Shown here: one piece after another, positions 45,332 through 54,237 of the stretch | Position numbering within the stretch: the first letter of the stretch is position 1 | Layout: each line of letters starts with the position of its first letter | Origin: JAJEDW01 sp963555775 | Lineage (GTDB): Bacteria > Acidobacteriota > Terriglobia > 20CM-2-55-15 | Direction of reading: 5' to 3' | DNA length: 64,000 nt | NCBI GenBank assembly: GCA_963555775.3 | Contig: CAUVWY020000003.1 | Location: 248,001 to 312,000, forward strand | Program-made: the position numbers and the translations under genes | Notes under the pieces: generated by a model | What the model was told of the DNA's origin: nothing | The model's input: only the letters and a program-made list of their open reading frames with translations | Databases searched by the model: none

Positions 45332-47756
45332 AATCGAATATCGCTTCGGAGAGATCGAACAGAAGTGGCGAGACTATTGGGCCGCGGTCGAACTCTACAA
45401 GGCAAGGGACGACGACCCGCGTCCCAAATACTATTGTCTCGACATGTTTCCCTATCCGTCGGGCTCCGGCTTGCATGTCGGACACTGGCGAAGCTACGTC
45501 CTTCCCGACGCCTGGTCGCGTTACATGCTGTTGAAGGGTTACAACGTTCTCCATCCGATGGGGTGGGATGCGTTCGGTCTCCCCGCTGAAAACGACGCGA
45601 TCCAAAAGGGGATTCACCCCGAAGTCAACACGAGAGGGAACATCGAAAACTTCAGGCGTCAACTCGTCGAGATGAGTCCGATGTACGACTGGTCTCGCGA
45701 GATCGATACCACCGATCCCGAGTACTACAAATGGACGCAATGGATCTTCCTTCAGATGTTTCGGAAGGGGCTCGCATACCAGAAACTGATGCCGATCAAC
45801 TGGTGCCCGAGTTGCAAGACCGGACTCGCCAACGAGGAAGTCGTTGGGGGCAAGTGCGACCGTTGCGGGGCCGTCGTCGGTACCAAGGACCTGAACCAGT
45901 GGATGCTGAAGATTACCGCCTACGCCGAGCGTTTGCTCCATGGCCTGGACGAACTGGATTGGCCGGAAAAGGTCAAGACCATGCAGCGCAACTGGATCGG
46001 GCGTTCCGAAGGCGCGCGGGTGAGGTTTACCGCATTCGATACGGATGGCCGCGAGCATCCGCTGGAGATCTTCACGACTCGTCCCGACACGCTGTTCGGC
46101 GCCACATACATGGTTTTGGCGCCCGAACATCCGCTGATCTCCAAGCTGACCACCAATGACCGCTCCGCCCAGGTTCATGCCTACATTGAGAAAGCGCGGA
46201 ACGCAGCCGAACACGATCGTACCGGCGCCACCGAAAAGACGGGGCAGTTCACCGGTTCATATGCCGTGAACCCGATGAACGGGGAGAAGATCCCGATCTG
46301 GATTGCCGACTACGTCCTGATGGGCTACGGAACCGGTGCGATCATGGCTGTTCCGGGCCACGATGAACGAGACTACGCGTTTGCAAAAACGTTCGGACTC
46401 GAGGTTCGTGAAGTTATCGCCTCCAGGAAGGCCAAAGGCGGCGGCTTCTATACCGGCGACGGGGAGATGATTGCTTCCGGCGAGTTCACCGGCATGCCCT
46501 CGGCTGAAGGCCGCAAGGCGATAGTCGGGTGGATCGCCGAAAAGGGGATTGGCGAGAGCGCCATTCAGTACCGGCTCCGCGATTGGGTGTTTTCACGACA
46601 ACGGTACTGGGGCGAACCGATTCCGATCGTGCATTGCGGTGCGTGCGGCGCGGTCCCCGTGCCCGAGAACGAATTGCCCGTAAGGTTGCCCGAAGTCGAA
46701 CGATTCCAGCCGACCGGAACCGGCGAATCGCCTCTCGCCGCGATCGAAGATTGGGTCAACGTGCCGTGTCCTGCCTGCGGGGCGGCCGGTAAGCGCGAAA
46801 CCAACACGATGCCGCAGTGGGCCGGTTCGTCCTGGTATTTCCTGCGGTACACTTCGCCCCACAACAATGAAGCGTTGCTGGGGCCGGAAGGCAAGAAGTG
46901 GTTGCCGGTCGACATGTACGTGGGCGGCGTTGAACACGCCATCCTGCATCTGCTCTATGCCCGCTTCTTTTCGCTGGTTCTCCACGATGTCGGCGTCATC
47001 GACTTTCGGGAACCGTTCAAGCGTCTCTTCAACCAGGGCATGATCACTCGTAAGGGCAAATCCGGGCGTGTCGAAAAGATGTCCAAATCGAAGGGCAATG
47101 TCGTGAATCCGGACGATTTGATCCGCAGCCACGGATGCGACGCCCTTCGTCTCTACGCGTTGTTTGTGGGGCCGCCAGAAATGGACGCCGTGTGGAACGA
47201 CGAAGGCATTGACGGAACATTCCGCTTCCTGAAGCGGGCGTGGAAGTGGGTGTGCGACTCGAACGGTCAATGGCGGGAAGAACCGTCAAGACAGATGCTC
47301 ACACATCGTCACTTGCTGGTGAAGAAAGTGACCGAACGCCTGGAAACGTTCCGGCTGAACACGGTCGTCAGTGCGATGATGGAATTCATCAACGCGGTGC
47401 ATGCCTTGGACGAGAAGCCGGACCGGGAAACGGTCGACGTTTTTCTCGTGCTGCTTTCTCCGTTCGCGCCCCATTTTGCTGAAGAGCTGTGGGAACGGAC
47501 CGGACATGCGCCGTCCATCTTCAAGCAGTCCTGGCCCCAGTGGGACGAGGAGTTCACAACCTTCGACACGGTGACGATTGCCGTTCAGATCAATGGCAGG
47601 ATGCGTGGGAGACTCACGCTGGACCACGGCGCGGTTGAAGAAAGCGTGTTGGAAGCAGCCCGGAACGACCACGATCTCCGCCGTCACATCGAGAACCAGG
47701 AAATCCTCAAGGTCATCTACGTTCCCGACAAGATCCTCAATCTCGTTGTTGCCTGA
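45324..47756 (+). CDS. leuS: Leucyl-tRNA synthetase
   Basis: Class I synthetase, 810 residues. HIGH-type motif HVGH at residues 51-54 follows FPYPSGSGL. The CP1 editing domain (TTRPDTLFGATYMVLAPEHP, then MAVPGHDERDYAFA) spans about 220-420. The KMSKS loop is exact (KMSKSKGNVVNPDD near 585). A C-terminal anticodon-binding and tRNA-contact domain follows. Zinc-type cysteines are visible at CPSCKTG...CDRCGA (about 157-178). The start overlaps the small frame upstream. Confidence 0.97.
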   Translation: MPEIEYRFGEIEQKWRDYWAAVELYKARDDDPRPKYYCLDMFPYPSGSGLHVGHWRSYVLPDAWSRYMLLKGYNVLHPMGWDAFGLPAENDAIQKGIHPEVNTRGNIENFRRQLVEMSPMYDWSREIDTTDPEYYKWTQWIFLQMFRKGLAYQKLMPINWCPSCKTGLANEEVVGGKCDRCGAVVGTKDLNQWMLKITAYAERLLHGLDELDWPEKVKTMQRNWIGRSEGARVRFTAFDTDGREHPLEIFTTRPDTLFGATYMVLAPEHPLISKLTTNDRSAQVHAYIEKARNAAEHDRTGATEKTGQFTGSYAVNPMNGEKIPIWIADYVLMGYGTGAIMAVPGHDERDYAFAKTFGLEVREVIASRKAKGGGFYTGDGEMIASGEFTGMPSAEGRKAIVGWIAEKGIGESAIQYRLRDWVFSRQRYWGEPIPIVHCGACGAVPVPENELPVRLPEVERFQPTGTGESPLAAIEDWVNVPCPACGAAGKRETNTMPQWAGSSWYFLRYTSPHNNEALLGPEGKKWLPVDMYVGGVEHAILHLLYARFFSLVLHDVGVIDFREPFKRLFNQGMITRKGKSGRVEKMSKSKGNVVNPDDLIRSHGCDALRLYALFVGPPEMDAVWNDEGIDGTFRFLKRAWKWVCDSNGQWREEPSRQMLTHRHLLVKKVTERLETFRLNTVVSAMMEFINAVHALDEKPDRETVDVFLVLLSPFAPHFAEELWERTGHAPSIFKQSWPQWDEEFTTFDTVTIAVQINGRMRGRLTLDHGAVEESVLEAARNDHDLRRHIENQEILKVIYVPDKILNLVVA

Positions 47757-47778
47757 TAGGGAACTGCGTCGGGTAATC

Positions 47779-47958
47779 GTGCAGTCATAGACTGCACCTA
47801 CAGAGGGAGCCGAAGCGGGGCGCCGAAACCTTGAATATTGACCATGTACGGGCGGTCTACGACCGCCCAAATCAAATATGACTGCCCGAATCAACCGGCG
47901 GAATGACGATCTTCAACCCCCGCGTGTTCAAACACTTCACCTTCAGGTGATCGTTTAC
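47779..47958. repeat. Palindromic repeats and shared 56-bp segment
   Basis: Two members of the palindrome family lie at 47779-47797 (GTGCAGTC-ATA-GACTGCAC) and 47850-47868 (GGGCGGTC-TAC-GACCGCCC). The segment at 47903-47958 nearly matches 25590-25648 in the island. It separates convergent leuS and the M20 gene, with no coding signal of its own. Confidence 0.8.
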
Positions 47959-47973
47959 AACTCACCGGGAACG

Positions 47974-49248
47974 TTATTCCGCAAGATTGGCCAGCGCAAG
48001 AATTGTCGTCAGCACGACCTGGAGCCCTTTGACTGTTTCCGGTTGGCTGACATCGACCCACTCGTCCAGTGAGTGGCTGCGCCCGCCGATGCCGCCCCGG
48101 TCTATGGTGATGGCGGGAATGCCGAGGCTGATCGGGATGTTGGCGTCGGTGCTGGACCGATTGTAAGACGGTTCGATTTCAAATGCCCGGTAGACTTCGG
48201 TCGTGAGTTGCACGATGGGCGAATCGAGGGGTGTTTCTCCCGATGGCCGCTCGCCGATGATGTCGATCTCGACCTGGATATCGCCTTGTCCGGTCGAACG
48301 AGCAGCGTTCTCTTCGTCGGCAGCATCCTGAACCAACGCGAGAAACCGACGGCCAAGTTCGTCCAACTCCCGCTTGCTCTCCGAGCGAAGATCCACTTCC
48401 ATCCATGACTCGAACGGAATCGAATTGACCGACGTCCCGCCGCCGACTCTTCCGACACTGTAGGTGGTCTTGGGACTTTCCGGTACGTCGAGTGCTCCGA
48501 GCTTCGCCATGGCGCCGGCCAGGGCAAACGCCGGATTCACGAGGCCGAACGCGCTGTAACTATGTCCACCAGGACCTCTGAAGGTCACCCGATAACGTTT
48601 GCTTCCCAGCGCCTGCGTTGTAATGTCGAGTTGACGGCCGCCCTCAATGGCGACAAACATGTCGATCCGGTCTCTGTACCTTCCCTCTCGAAAGAGATAT
48701 TTCACGCCACGAAGATCGCCGATCCCTTCTTCTCCCACGCTTCCAATGAACAAAATGCTGGCATCGGGCGAAAGGCCGGACGCATTTATGGCCCGAATGA
48801 CCGCCAGCAGGGCGGCCAGTCCGCTGGTATCGTCTCCGACGCCGGGCGCGGATAACTGCGTCGCCCGACTTCGAACCCGAACATCGGTGCCTTCAGGAAA
48901 AACGGTGTCGAGATGTGCCGCGACTGCAACCAATGCATCGCCCGTGCCGTGGCGGACGCCCATCACGTTGCCTTCAAGATCCTGCTCCACATCCTCCAGG
49001 CCGAGTCCGCGAAGTTTCTCCAGATATACCTCAGCGCGTTCCTGTTCCCCGAACGGAGGTGCGGGGATTTCGGTCAGTTCGATGAGTTCATCGACAAACC
49101 GAGGGTAGTCGCGGTCAACGAACGCCATGGCCCGTTGGTAGTCGGCGCGCGCCCGAATCTGGAGAACCCGGGATTCGGCCAATTGACCCAGGGCAGGAAC
49201 GGCGGCGAACGCCGCGATCAACACGGTCACGGTTCTAGCGATCTTCAT
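47974..49248 (-). CDS. Exported M20-family metallopeptidase
   Basis: A 424-residue peptidase with a signal peptide (VTVLIAAFAAVPALGQ). The zinc ligands of the family can be followed: VAVAAHLDTVFPEG near residue 108 (first His and Asp), APGVGDDTSGLAAL near 134, and SVGEEGIGDLRGVK near 168 (catalytic Glu pair). A dimerisation domain follows (RYRVTFRGPGGHSYSAFG), and a late His lies in GGRSHSLDEWVD. It resembles PepT/tripeptidase-like enzymes. Its start overlaps the end of pyrC by 14 bp, so it rides on the pyr operon. Confidence 0.9.
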   Translation of the reverse strand: MKIARTVTVLIAAFAAVPALGQLAESRVLQIRARADYQRAMAFVDRDYPRFVDELIELTEIPAPPFGEQERAEVYLEKLRGLGLEDVEQDLEGNVMGVRHGTGDALVAVAAHLDTVFPEGTDVRVRSRATQLSAPGVGDDTSGLAALLAVIRAINASGLSPDASILFIGSVGEEGIGDLRGVKYLFREGRYRDRIDMFVAIEGGRQLDITTQALGSKRYRVTFRGPGGHSYSAFGLVNPAFALAGAMAKLGALDVPESPKTTYSVGRVGGGTSVNSIPFESWMEVDLRSESKRELDELGRRFLALVQDAADEENAARSTGQGDIQVEIDIIGERPSGETPLDSPIVQLTTEVYRAFEIEPSYNRSSTDANIPISLGIPAITIDRGGIGGRSHSLDEWVDVSQPETVKGLQVVLTTILALANLAE

Positions 49249-50497
49249 AAACGACTTTGCCGCCCACGATTGTTGCGACGGCCTTGCCCTTGAACGACCA
49301 TCCGTCGAAGGGCGTGTTGCGGCTCAAGGATCGGGAATCGGACACCCTGAAGGTCCACTCCTTATGTGGATCGATCAAGGTCAAATCCGCCATCGATCCT
49401 TCGAAAAGGCCCCAGCGATCGATTTTCATGATCTTTTGAGGATTCGTCGAGAATACCTCGACAAGCCTCGATAACGAAAGTTTCAGACGCGTCATTGCGA
49501 GACCCACAGCCGTTTCCAATCCAGTGATACCGAAAGGGGCGCGGTCAAATTCGAGCATCTTGAGGTTCACGTGGTGCGGTGCGTGATCGGTGGCGATGGC
49601 GTCAATGGTGCCGTCCCGAACACCGGCAATGCACGCATCGACGTCCGTCCGACTGCGCAAGGGCGGCTTCATCTTGGCGTTCGTGTCGTAGTCGCCGACA
49701 TCATCTTCGGTCAGAGTGAAGTGGTGCGGGGCCACTTCAGCCGTGACCGCCAACCCCTGCTCCTTCGCGCGCCGGACCATCGCCACGGCACCGGCCGTGC
49801 TCAGATGAGCCACGTGATAGCGGGCTGCCGTGTTCTCCGTTAAAATGAGGTCTCGGGCGACTATTGAGTCTTCCGATGCGGACGGGATGCCCTTCAGCCC
49901 CAGCCGGGTCGATACCGCACCTTCGTGCATCACACCTCCCGACGACAAGTTCAGGTCTTCGCAGTGCTGGATCACAGGCAGGTCGAATAGTCGAGAATAC
50001 TCCAGGGCCCTTCGGAACAGTTGCGCGTCCATGACCGGCTTGCCGTCGTCCGAAATGCCGACGATACCTTCATCGAACATCTCCCCGATCTCGGCAAGCG
50101 TCTCACCGCGCTGACCCTTTGTGATCGCTCCGATAGGGAACACTCGTGCCGCGGAATGCCGCGCCGCCTCGGCGACGACGAACTTGACCGTCGCGGCCGT
50201 GTCAATGGGGGGGTGGGTGTTTGGCATTGCCGCCACCGCAGTGAATCCACCGGCCGCGGCCGCGGCCGCGCCGGTGCGAATCGTTTCGGCCTCTTCGGTT
50301 CCGGGTTCCCGAAGGTGGACATGGATGTCAAAAAATCCGGGCGCCACGACCAGTCCCGACGCATCGAATGTCGCCGCATCGAGTTCGTCCAGTTTTCCGA
50401 TCTCGACGATTCGGCCGTCCTCGACCAACAGATCGGCCACCTTGTCGAGACCATGAGCCGGATCGATCAACCGGCCGTTCCTTACAGCAAGCTTCAT
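49235..50497 (-). CDS. pyrC: Dihydroorotase
   Basis: Third step of pyrimidine synthesis. The 420-residue amidohydrolase carries the HVHLREPGTEEAETI metal motif near residue 59, PNTHPPIDTAATVKFV, further His ligands in VIQHCEDLNL and RYHVAHLSTAGAVA, and the catalytic Asp in AIATDHAPHH near 303. This is the class I pattern that often partners PyrB. The start overlaps the pyrB stop by 4 bp. Confidence 0.96.
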   Translation of the reverse strand: MKLAVRNGRLIDPAHGLDKVADLLVEDGRIVEIGKLDELDAATFDASGLVVAPGFFDIHVHLREPGTEEAETIRTGAAAAAAGGFTAVAAMPNTHPPIDTAATVKFVVAEAARHSAARVFPIGAITKGQRGETLAEIGEMFDEGIVGISDDGKPVMDAQLFRRALEYSRLFDLPVIQHCEDLNLSSGGVMHEGAVSTRLGLKGIPSASEDSIVARDLILTENTAARYHVAHLSTAGAVAMVRRAKEQGLAVTAEVAPHHFTLTEDDVGDYDTNAKMKPPLRSRTDVDACIAGVRDGTIDAIATDHAPHHVNLKMLEFDRAPFGITGLETAVGLAMTRLKLSLSRLVEVFSTNPQKIMKIDRWGLFEGSMADLTLIDPHKEWTFRVSDSRSLSRNTPFDGWSFKGKAVATIVGGKVVYEDR

Positions 50498-51426
50498 GCG
50501 CCACCCAGCAAATGATAGAGCACGGCCATTCTGACGGCCACTCCCGCCGCGACCTGATCGAGGATGGCCGAAAATGGACCGTCGGCGACTTCCGCATCGA
50601 TCTCGATTCCGCGGTTGATCGGACCCGGGTGCATGACCGCCACATCCGGCTTTGCCCGCTTGACACGATCCAGCGTCAAGCCGAAGTAGTGGCAGTACTC
50701 GCGAGCCGACGGGAAGAACGACTCTTCCATACGCTCGAACTGGACTCTTAGCATCATGATGACATCGGCGTCTTCAACCGCTTCGTCGATGGAATGGGTC
50801 ACGTGGAGGCGTCTGTTTTCGTGCGATGAGATGAGGGCCAGATGTGGCGGGATGAGCGTCGGCGGGGCGCAGAGCCACACATCGGAGCCGAGGGTCGTCA
50901 AGGAGTGCAGGTTCGATCGTGCGACGCGGCTGTGCCGAATGTCTCCAACGATGGCGACCTTCAAGCCGTCAAGCCGCCCTTTGCGTCTACGAATAGTGAA
51001 CGCGTCCAGAAGCGCCTGCGTCGGATGTTCATGCGCACCATCGCCGGCGTTTACGACCGAGGCTTTCGAATGTTTGGCGATCTGATTCGGAACTCCCGAA
51101 CACCCGTGGCGAATGACAATGCAATCGGGCGACATGGCGTCCAGCGTTCGGGCCGTATCCACCAGAGTTTCCCCCTTCGAAACGCTGCTGCCCGAAGCGG
51201 ACACGTTGATGACATCGGCGGAGAGCCGCTTGCCTGCTACTTCAAAAGAAGTCCGCGTCCGGGTCGAGGATTCGAAGAACAGGTTGATAACGGTTCGGCC
51301 ACGAAGCGTCGGGACCTTTTTGATCGGCCGCTCTGCGATCTCACGAAACGACTCGGCGGAGTCGAGAATCGAGAAGATCTCTTCAGCCGCCATTCCTCGT
51401 GTGCCCAGCAGGTCCCTTTTTGCCAT
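50494..51426 (-). CDS. pyrB: Aspartate carbamoyltransferase catalytic chain
   Basis: Commits carbamoyl phosphate to pyrimidines. About 310 residues from ATG 51426, with FFESSTRTRTSFEVA near residue 48 (carbamoyl phosphate loop), HPTQALLDAFTI near 130, IVGDIRHSRVARSN near 155, and MHPGPINRGIEID near 270. The ATG two bases after the pyrR stop is preferred to a longer frame inside pyrR. No pyrI is present. Confidence 0.97.
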   Translation of the reverse strand: MAKRDLLGTRGMAAEEIFSILDSAESFREIAERPIKKVPTLRGRTVINLFFESSTRTRTSFEVAGKRLSADVINVSASGSSVSKGETLVDTARTLDAMSPDCIVIRHGCSGVPNQIAKHSKASVVNAGDGAHEHPTQALLDAFTIRRRKGRLDGLKVAIVGDIRHSRVARSNLHSLTTLGSDVWLCAPPTLIPPHLALISSHENRRLHVTHSIDEAVEDADVIMMLRVQFERMEESFFPSAREYCHYFGLTLDRVKRAKPDVAVMHPGPINRGIEIDAEVADGPFSAILDQVAAGVAVRMAVLYHLLGGA

Positions 51427-51428
51427 GT

Positions 51429-51974
51429 TCAGGCCGACTCTTTTTCCGTCATCCAGCAACCGTCCTCTTCATCGATCTCGATCACGCGGACATCGACGAT
51501 TTCGTCCGGCGACGATTCCACTTTTCGACCCACAAAGTCGGGCTGAATCGGCAGTTCCCGCAAGCCACGGTCGATCAACACCACCAACCGGATCGATCTG
51601 GCCCGGCCATAGTCGTTCAGTGCTTCCAACGCCGCGCGAATCGTTCGACCCGTGTACAGGACATCGTCGACGAGGATCACGTCGCGGCCTGCGATGCCGG
51701 TCGGCAGTACCGTCCTTCGAACGACGGGCTGTTCAGCGACCATTGTCAGGTCGTCACGATAAAGATTGATATCGAGGGTCCCGACTTCGACCTCGACGCC
51801 TTGCTGACGGATGATTTTCGCAAGTCGCCTGGCGAGTGGGCCTCCCCGGCGTTCGATACCAAGGAGAATCAATGGAGCGTCCGGACGTGATTCCAGAATG
51901 TTGAAAGCCATGACCTTCAACAACTGCCCCATTTCGATGGCACTGAGCAACTGTTGGCGGACCTTCAATGTCAT
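51429..51974 (-). CDS. pyrR: PyrR: pyr operon attenuator protein / uracil phosphoribosyltransferase
   Basis: A 181-residue PRPP-binding protein with LLGIERRGGPLARRLA and the PRPP loop VILVDDVLYTGRTIRAALEA near residue 96, matching PyrR. In many bacteria PyrR binds the leader of pyr mRNA when UMP is high. The leader here is very short (about 30 bp shared with divergent pyrD), so I cannot find a classic attenuator; translational control is possible. It is the first gene of pyrR-pyrB-pyrC. Confidence 0.94.
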   Translation of the reverse strand: MTLKVRQQLLSAIEMGQLLKVMAFNILESRPDAPLILLGIERRGGPLARRLAKIIRQQGVEVEVGTLDINLYRDDLTMVAEQPVVRRTVLPTGIAGRDVILVDDVLYTGRTIRAALEALNDYGRARSIRLVVLIDRGLRELPIQPDFVGRKVESSPDEIVDVRVIEIDEEDGCWMTEKESA

Positions 51975-52003
51975 CAGGCAGCGATTATATGATAGATTCG
52001 AAA

Positions 52004-52039
52004 GGCTATGGGCAGGGTTCATGGCTATGGGCAGGGTTC
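52004..52039. repeat. 17-bp direct repeat with 19-bp period at the pyrD start
   Basis: GGCTATGGGCAGGGTTC occurs at 52004-52020 and 52023-52039, separated by AT. Each copy carries an ATG (52008, 52027). Because the period is 19, the first ATG is out of frame with pyrD. The duplication also creates ATG 52021, in frame, behind AGGG. Confidence 0.9.
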
Positions 52040-52974
52040 CGGACCTCACCGTGGAGATCGCCGGAGTTGTGTTCCCGAGCCCGGTCCTGCTAGCCAGCGG
52101 AACGGCCGGATACGGCGACGAATTCGAACACCTGATCGATTTCGGCCACATCGGAGGAATATCCGTAAAGGGAACTTCCCCCGAACCCATCGAAGGAAAC
52201 CTCCCCCCACGCCTTTTTCCCACACCGTCGGGCATGTTGAATGCCATCGGTTTGCAGAACGTCGGCGTCGAACGATTCGTTTCCGAAAAGATGCCGTTCC
52301 TTAGAAAAATCGGCTGCCCGGTCATTGTGAACGTGTTCGGGTTCACCGTCGACGACTATCTGACCGTCGTTCGGAAACTGAACGATTGCGCTGGAATCGC
52401 CGCTTACGAGCTGAACATTTCCTGTCCGAATACCGAACAAGGCGGCATGGTCTTCGGATCGAGTGCCGGTGCCACAGGCGAGCTTGTGGGCCGTGTGGCA
52501 CCCGAGGCGTCGCGGCCGGTTTTCGTGAAGCTCTCGCCCAACGTTACGGATATCGCCGGGATCGCGGTCGCGGCCGAACAGGCCGGTGCCGATGCGTTGA
52601 CCGTTGCGAACACTTACCTTGCCATGGCGATCGATCCGGAGTCGTTCGAGCCACGGGTCCGGAACGTGACTGCCGGGCTGTCCGGACCTGCGATTCGACC
52701 GATTACGTTACGGCTTGTGTATCAGTGCGCACAGGCCGTACGGATACCCATCTTCGGCCTGGGCGGTATCGAATCCGGCGCCGATGCGGTGGAGTATTTG
52801 CTCGCGGGCGCTTCGGCCGTTCAGGTTGGGACGGCGAGTTTCAAGGACCCGGCCCGCCCGGCCCGAATAGTCGATGAACTGTCCCGTTTCCTCAAGAGAA
52901 AGGGGTTCGGTTCGGTCAGGGAACTGGTTGGAAAGGTGAAGCTCTCTCGAAACCATCCGGCGTTCCCGGGGTAA
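52021..52974 (+). CDS. pyrD: Dihydroorotate dehydrogenase, class 1B type
   Basis: FMN enzyme oxidising dihydroorotate to orotate; about 317 residues. LASGTAGYGDEFEHLIDFG, GISVKGTSPEPIEGN and the catalytic-cysteine loop ELNISCPNTEQGG near residue 140 indicate class 1 (Cys base, cytosolic). The length and lack of a membrane helix fit 1B, which normally pairs with PyrK; pyrK is not seen nearby. FMN-phosphate motifs GLGGIESGADA and QVGTASF follow. The start is ambiguous (52021 or 52027) because of the repeat. Confidence 0.93.
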   Translation: MAMGRVPDLTVEIAGVVFPSPVLLASGTAGYGDEFEHLIDFGHIGGISVKGTSPEPIEGNLPPRLFPTPSGMLNAIGLQNVGVERFVSEKMPFLRKIGCPVIVNVFGFTVDDYLTVVRKLNDCAGIAAYELNISCPNTEQGGMVFGSSAGATGELVGRVAPEASRPVFVKLSPNVTDIAGIAVAAEQAGADALTVANTYLAMAIDPESFEPRVRNVTAGLSGPAIRPITLRLVYQCAQAVRIPIFGLGGIESGADAVEYLLAGASAVQVGTASFKDPARPARIVDELSRFLKRKGFGSVRELVGKVKLSRNHPAFPG

Positions 52975-52993
52975 ACGCGGTGCAAGCGGGGAG

Positions 52994-53542
52994 TCAGCGC
53001 TGAAAAAGCCGTATGCCGGCATTGGCTTGCCGCTGTTCCATGCCGACAGCTCCAGCCGCGATGACGTCGTCAGCGTTTTCCTCCGTAATGCCGCCGATTC
53101 CGTAGACCTGCAGGTCTGTCGCGCGTGTCGCTTCACTGAGGCGCTCCAGTCCAACCGCTGTCTTTCCCGGAGTATCGAAGATGGGACCGAAGACCGCGAA
53201 GTCGGCGCCGCCTGCTTCAGCATTCCGAAGTTCGTCGAGAGTATGGGTGGAGACGCCCACCAGACCGATGATCGTTCGCACTTTTTCGAGCGGTAGTCCG
53301 CCGGAGGGCAGGTGCACGCCATCGGCGCCCGCGGCCAGGGCGACATCGAGCCGATCGTTGACCAGCACCCGCGTTGCCCGACCTCGGGCCGCCTCGACGA
53401 TCGCCCGGGTCAGGCTCAGCAGATCCCGTGCATCCAGGTCCTTCTCGCGAACCTGAATCATCTCGATGCCGCGAGCGACGGCTTGGCGGACGTATGCCAT
53501 CACGTCGCCCTGTTTGCGGTCGGTGACGTAATAGCGCCGCAA
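52994..53542 (-). CDS. thiE: Thiamine-phosphate synthase-like protein
   Basis: Couples the thiazole and pyrimidine halves of thiamine. The 182-residue TIM barrel shows IQVREKDLDARDLLSL near residue 30, VLVNDRLDVALAAGADGVHL near 59, GVSTHTLDEL, DFAVFGPIFDTPGKTA near 113 and YGIGGITEENADDVIAAG near 147. The C-terminus is odd: six residues (EQRQAN) appear inserted just before the usual GIRLF end, in the phosphate-binding region. A TenI-type regulator is the alternative. Convergent with pyrD, 19 bp apart. Confidence 0.85.
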   Translation of the reverse strand: MRRYYVTDRKQGDVMAYVRQAVARGIEMIQVREKDLDARDLLSLTRAIVEAARGRATRVLVNDRLDVALAAGADGVHLPSGGLPLEKVRTIIGLVGVSTHTLDELRNAEAGGADFAVFGPIFDTPGKTAVGLERLSEATRATDLQVYGIGGITEENADDVIAAGAVGMEQRQANAGIRLFQR

Positions 53543-53546
53543 ATCT

Positions 53547-53783
53547 CTATCTTGGACCGCGGTGAAGGAACCGCCGGACTTCGGACACTCCGATCAGGAA
53601 ATCAAGGAAACCAAGGGCGGCGACACCGCTACGGGCGAGAGTATGAAGCATGAGCGAACGGACACCCGGTGCGTACAAAAACAGAATATTGCTTTCCCAC
53701 AGGCTGGACCACGGAACGATTATCAGAAAGACCGCCAGTTCGAAACAGAACAGGATTGCGACGATCTCGAAAACTCGATTCAT
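53547..53783 (-). CDS. Small two-helix membrane protein
   Basis: From the ATG at 53783 a 78-residue protein has one clear hydrophobic segment (VFEIVAILFCFELAVFLIIV) and a second, weaker one near residues 50-65 (GVAALGFLDFLIGV), then a basic tail. It ends 4 bp before thiE on the same strand, so they are probably coupled. No family recognised; an upstream in-frame ATG (53825) adds 14 residues. Confidence 0.55.
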   Translation of the reverse strand: MNRVFEIVAILFCFELAVFLIIVPWSSLWESNILFLYAPGVRSLMLHTLARSGVAALGFLDFLIGVSEVRRFLHRGPR

Positions 53784-53892
53784 TGTCTGCGGGGGATGGA
53801 TATGGCTGAAGGTATCCTTTGCCAAAAAATAGAGGGGTCACGAAGGCAACCCGACGGCCACCGATTCCATTGCCGAACCATTGGCCAATCGG

Positions 53893-54237
53893 CTACTTCC
53901 GCAGTTCCTTGATTCGAGCGGCCTTCCCTCGGAGGGCGCGAATGTAATACAGCTTGCCTCGTCGGACCCGCCCCTTCCTTACGATTTCGATCTTGTCGAT
54001 CACCTTCGAGTGCAAAGGGAACACGCGTTCGACACCGTATCCGAACGAGATCTTTCGCACGGTAAAGGTCTCACGAACACCTCCATGCTTCTGAGCGATG
54101 CAGACACCTTCGAAGATCTGGATACGCTGTTTTTCGCCTTCACGGATCTTCACGTGAACCTTGATCGTGTCACCGGGCTTGAAGTCGGGATGGTCGTCCC
54201 GGAGTTGCTGTCGCTCGATTGTGTCTATGACGTTCAT
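53893..54237 (-). CDS. rplS: 50S ribosomal protein L19
   Basis: Structural ribosomal protein at the 30S-50S interface. The 114 residues carry the L19 pattern DFKPGDTIKVHVKIREGEKQ, RIQIFEGVCIAQ, FTVRKISFGYGVERVFPLHS and a final GKLYYIRALRGKAARIKE. The start overlaps the trmD stop (ATG/TGA by 4 bp). Last gene of the rpsP operon. Confidence 0.97.
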   Translation of the reverse strand: MNVIDTIERQQLRDDHPDFKPGDTIKVHVKIREGEKQRIQIFEGVCIAQKHGGVRETFTVRKISFGYGVERVFPLHSKVIDKIEIVRKGRVRRGKLYYIRALRGKAARIKELRK

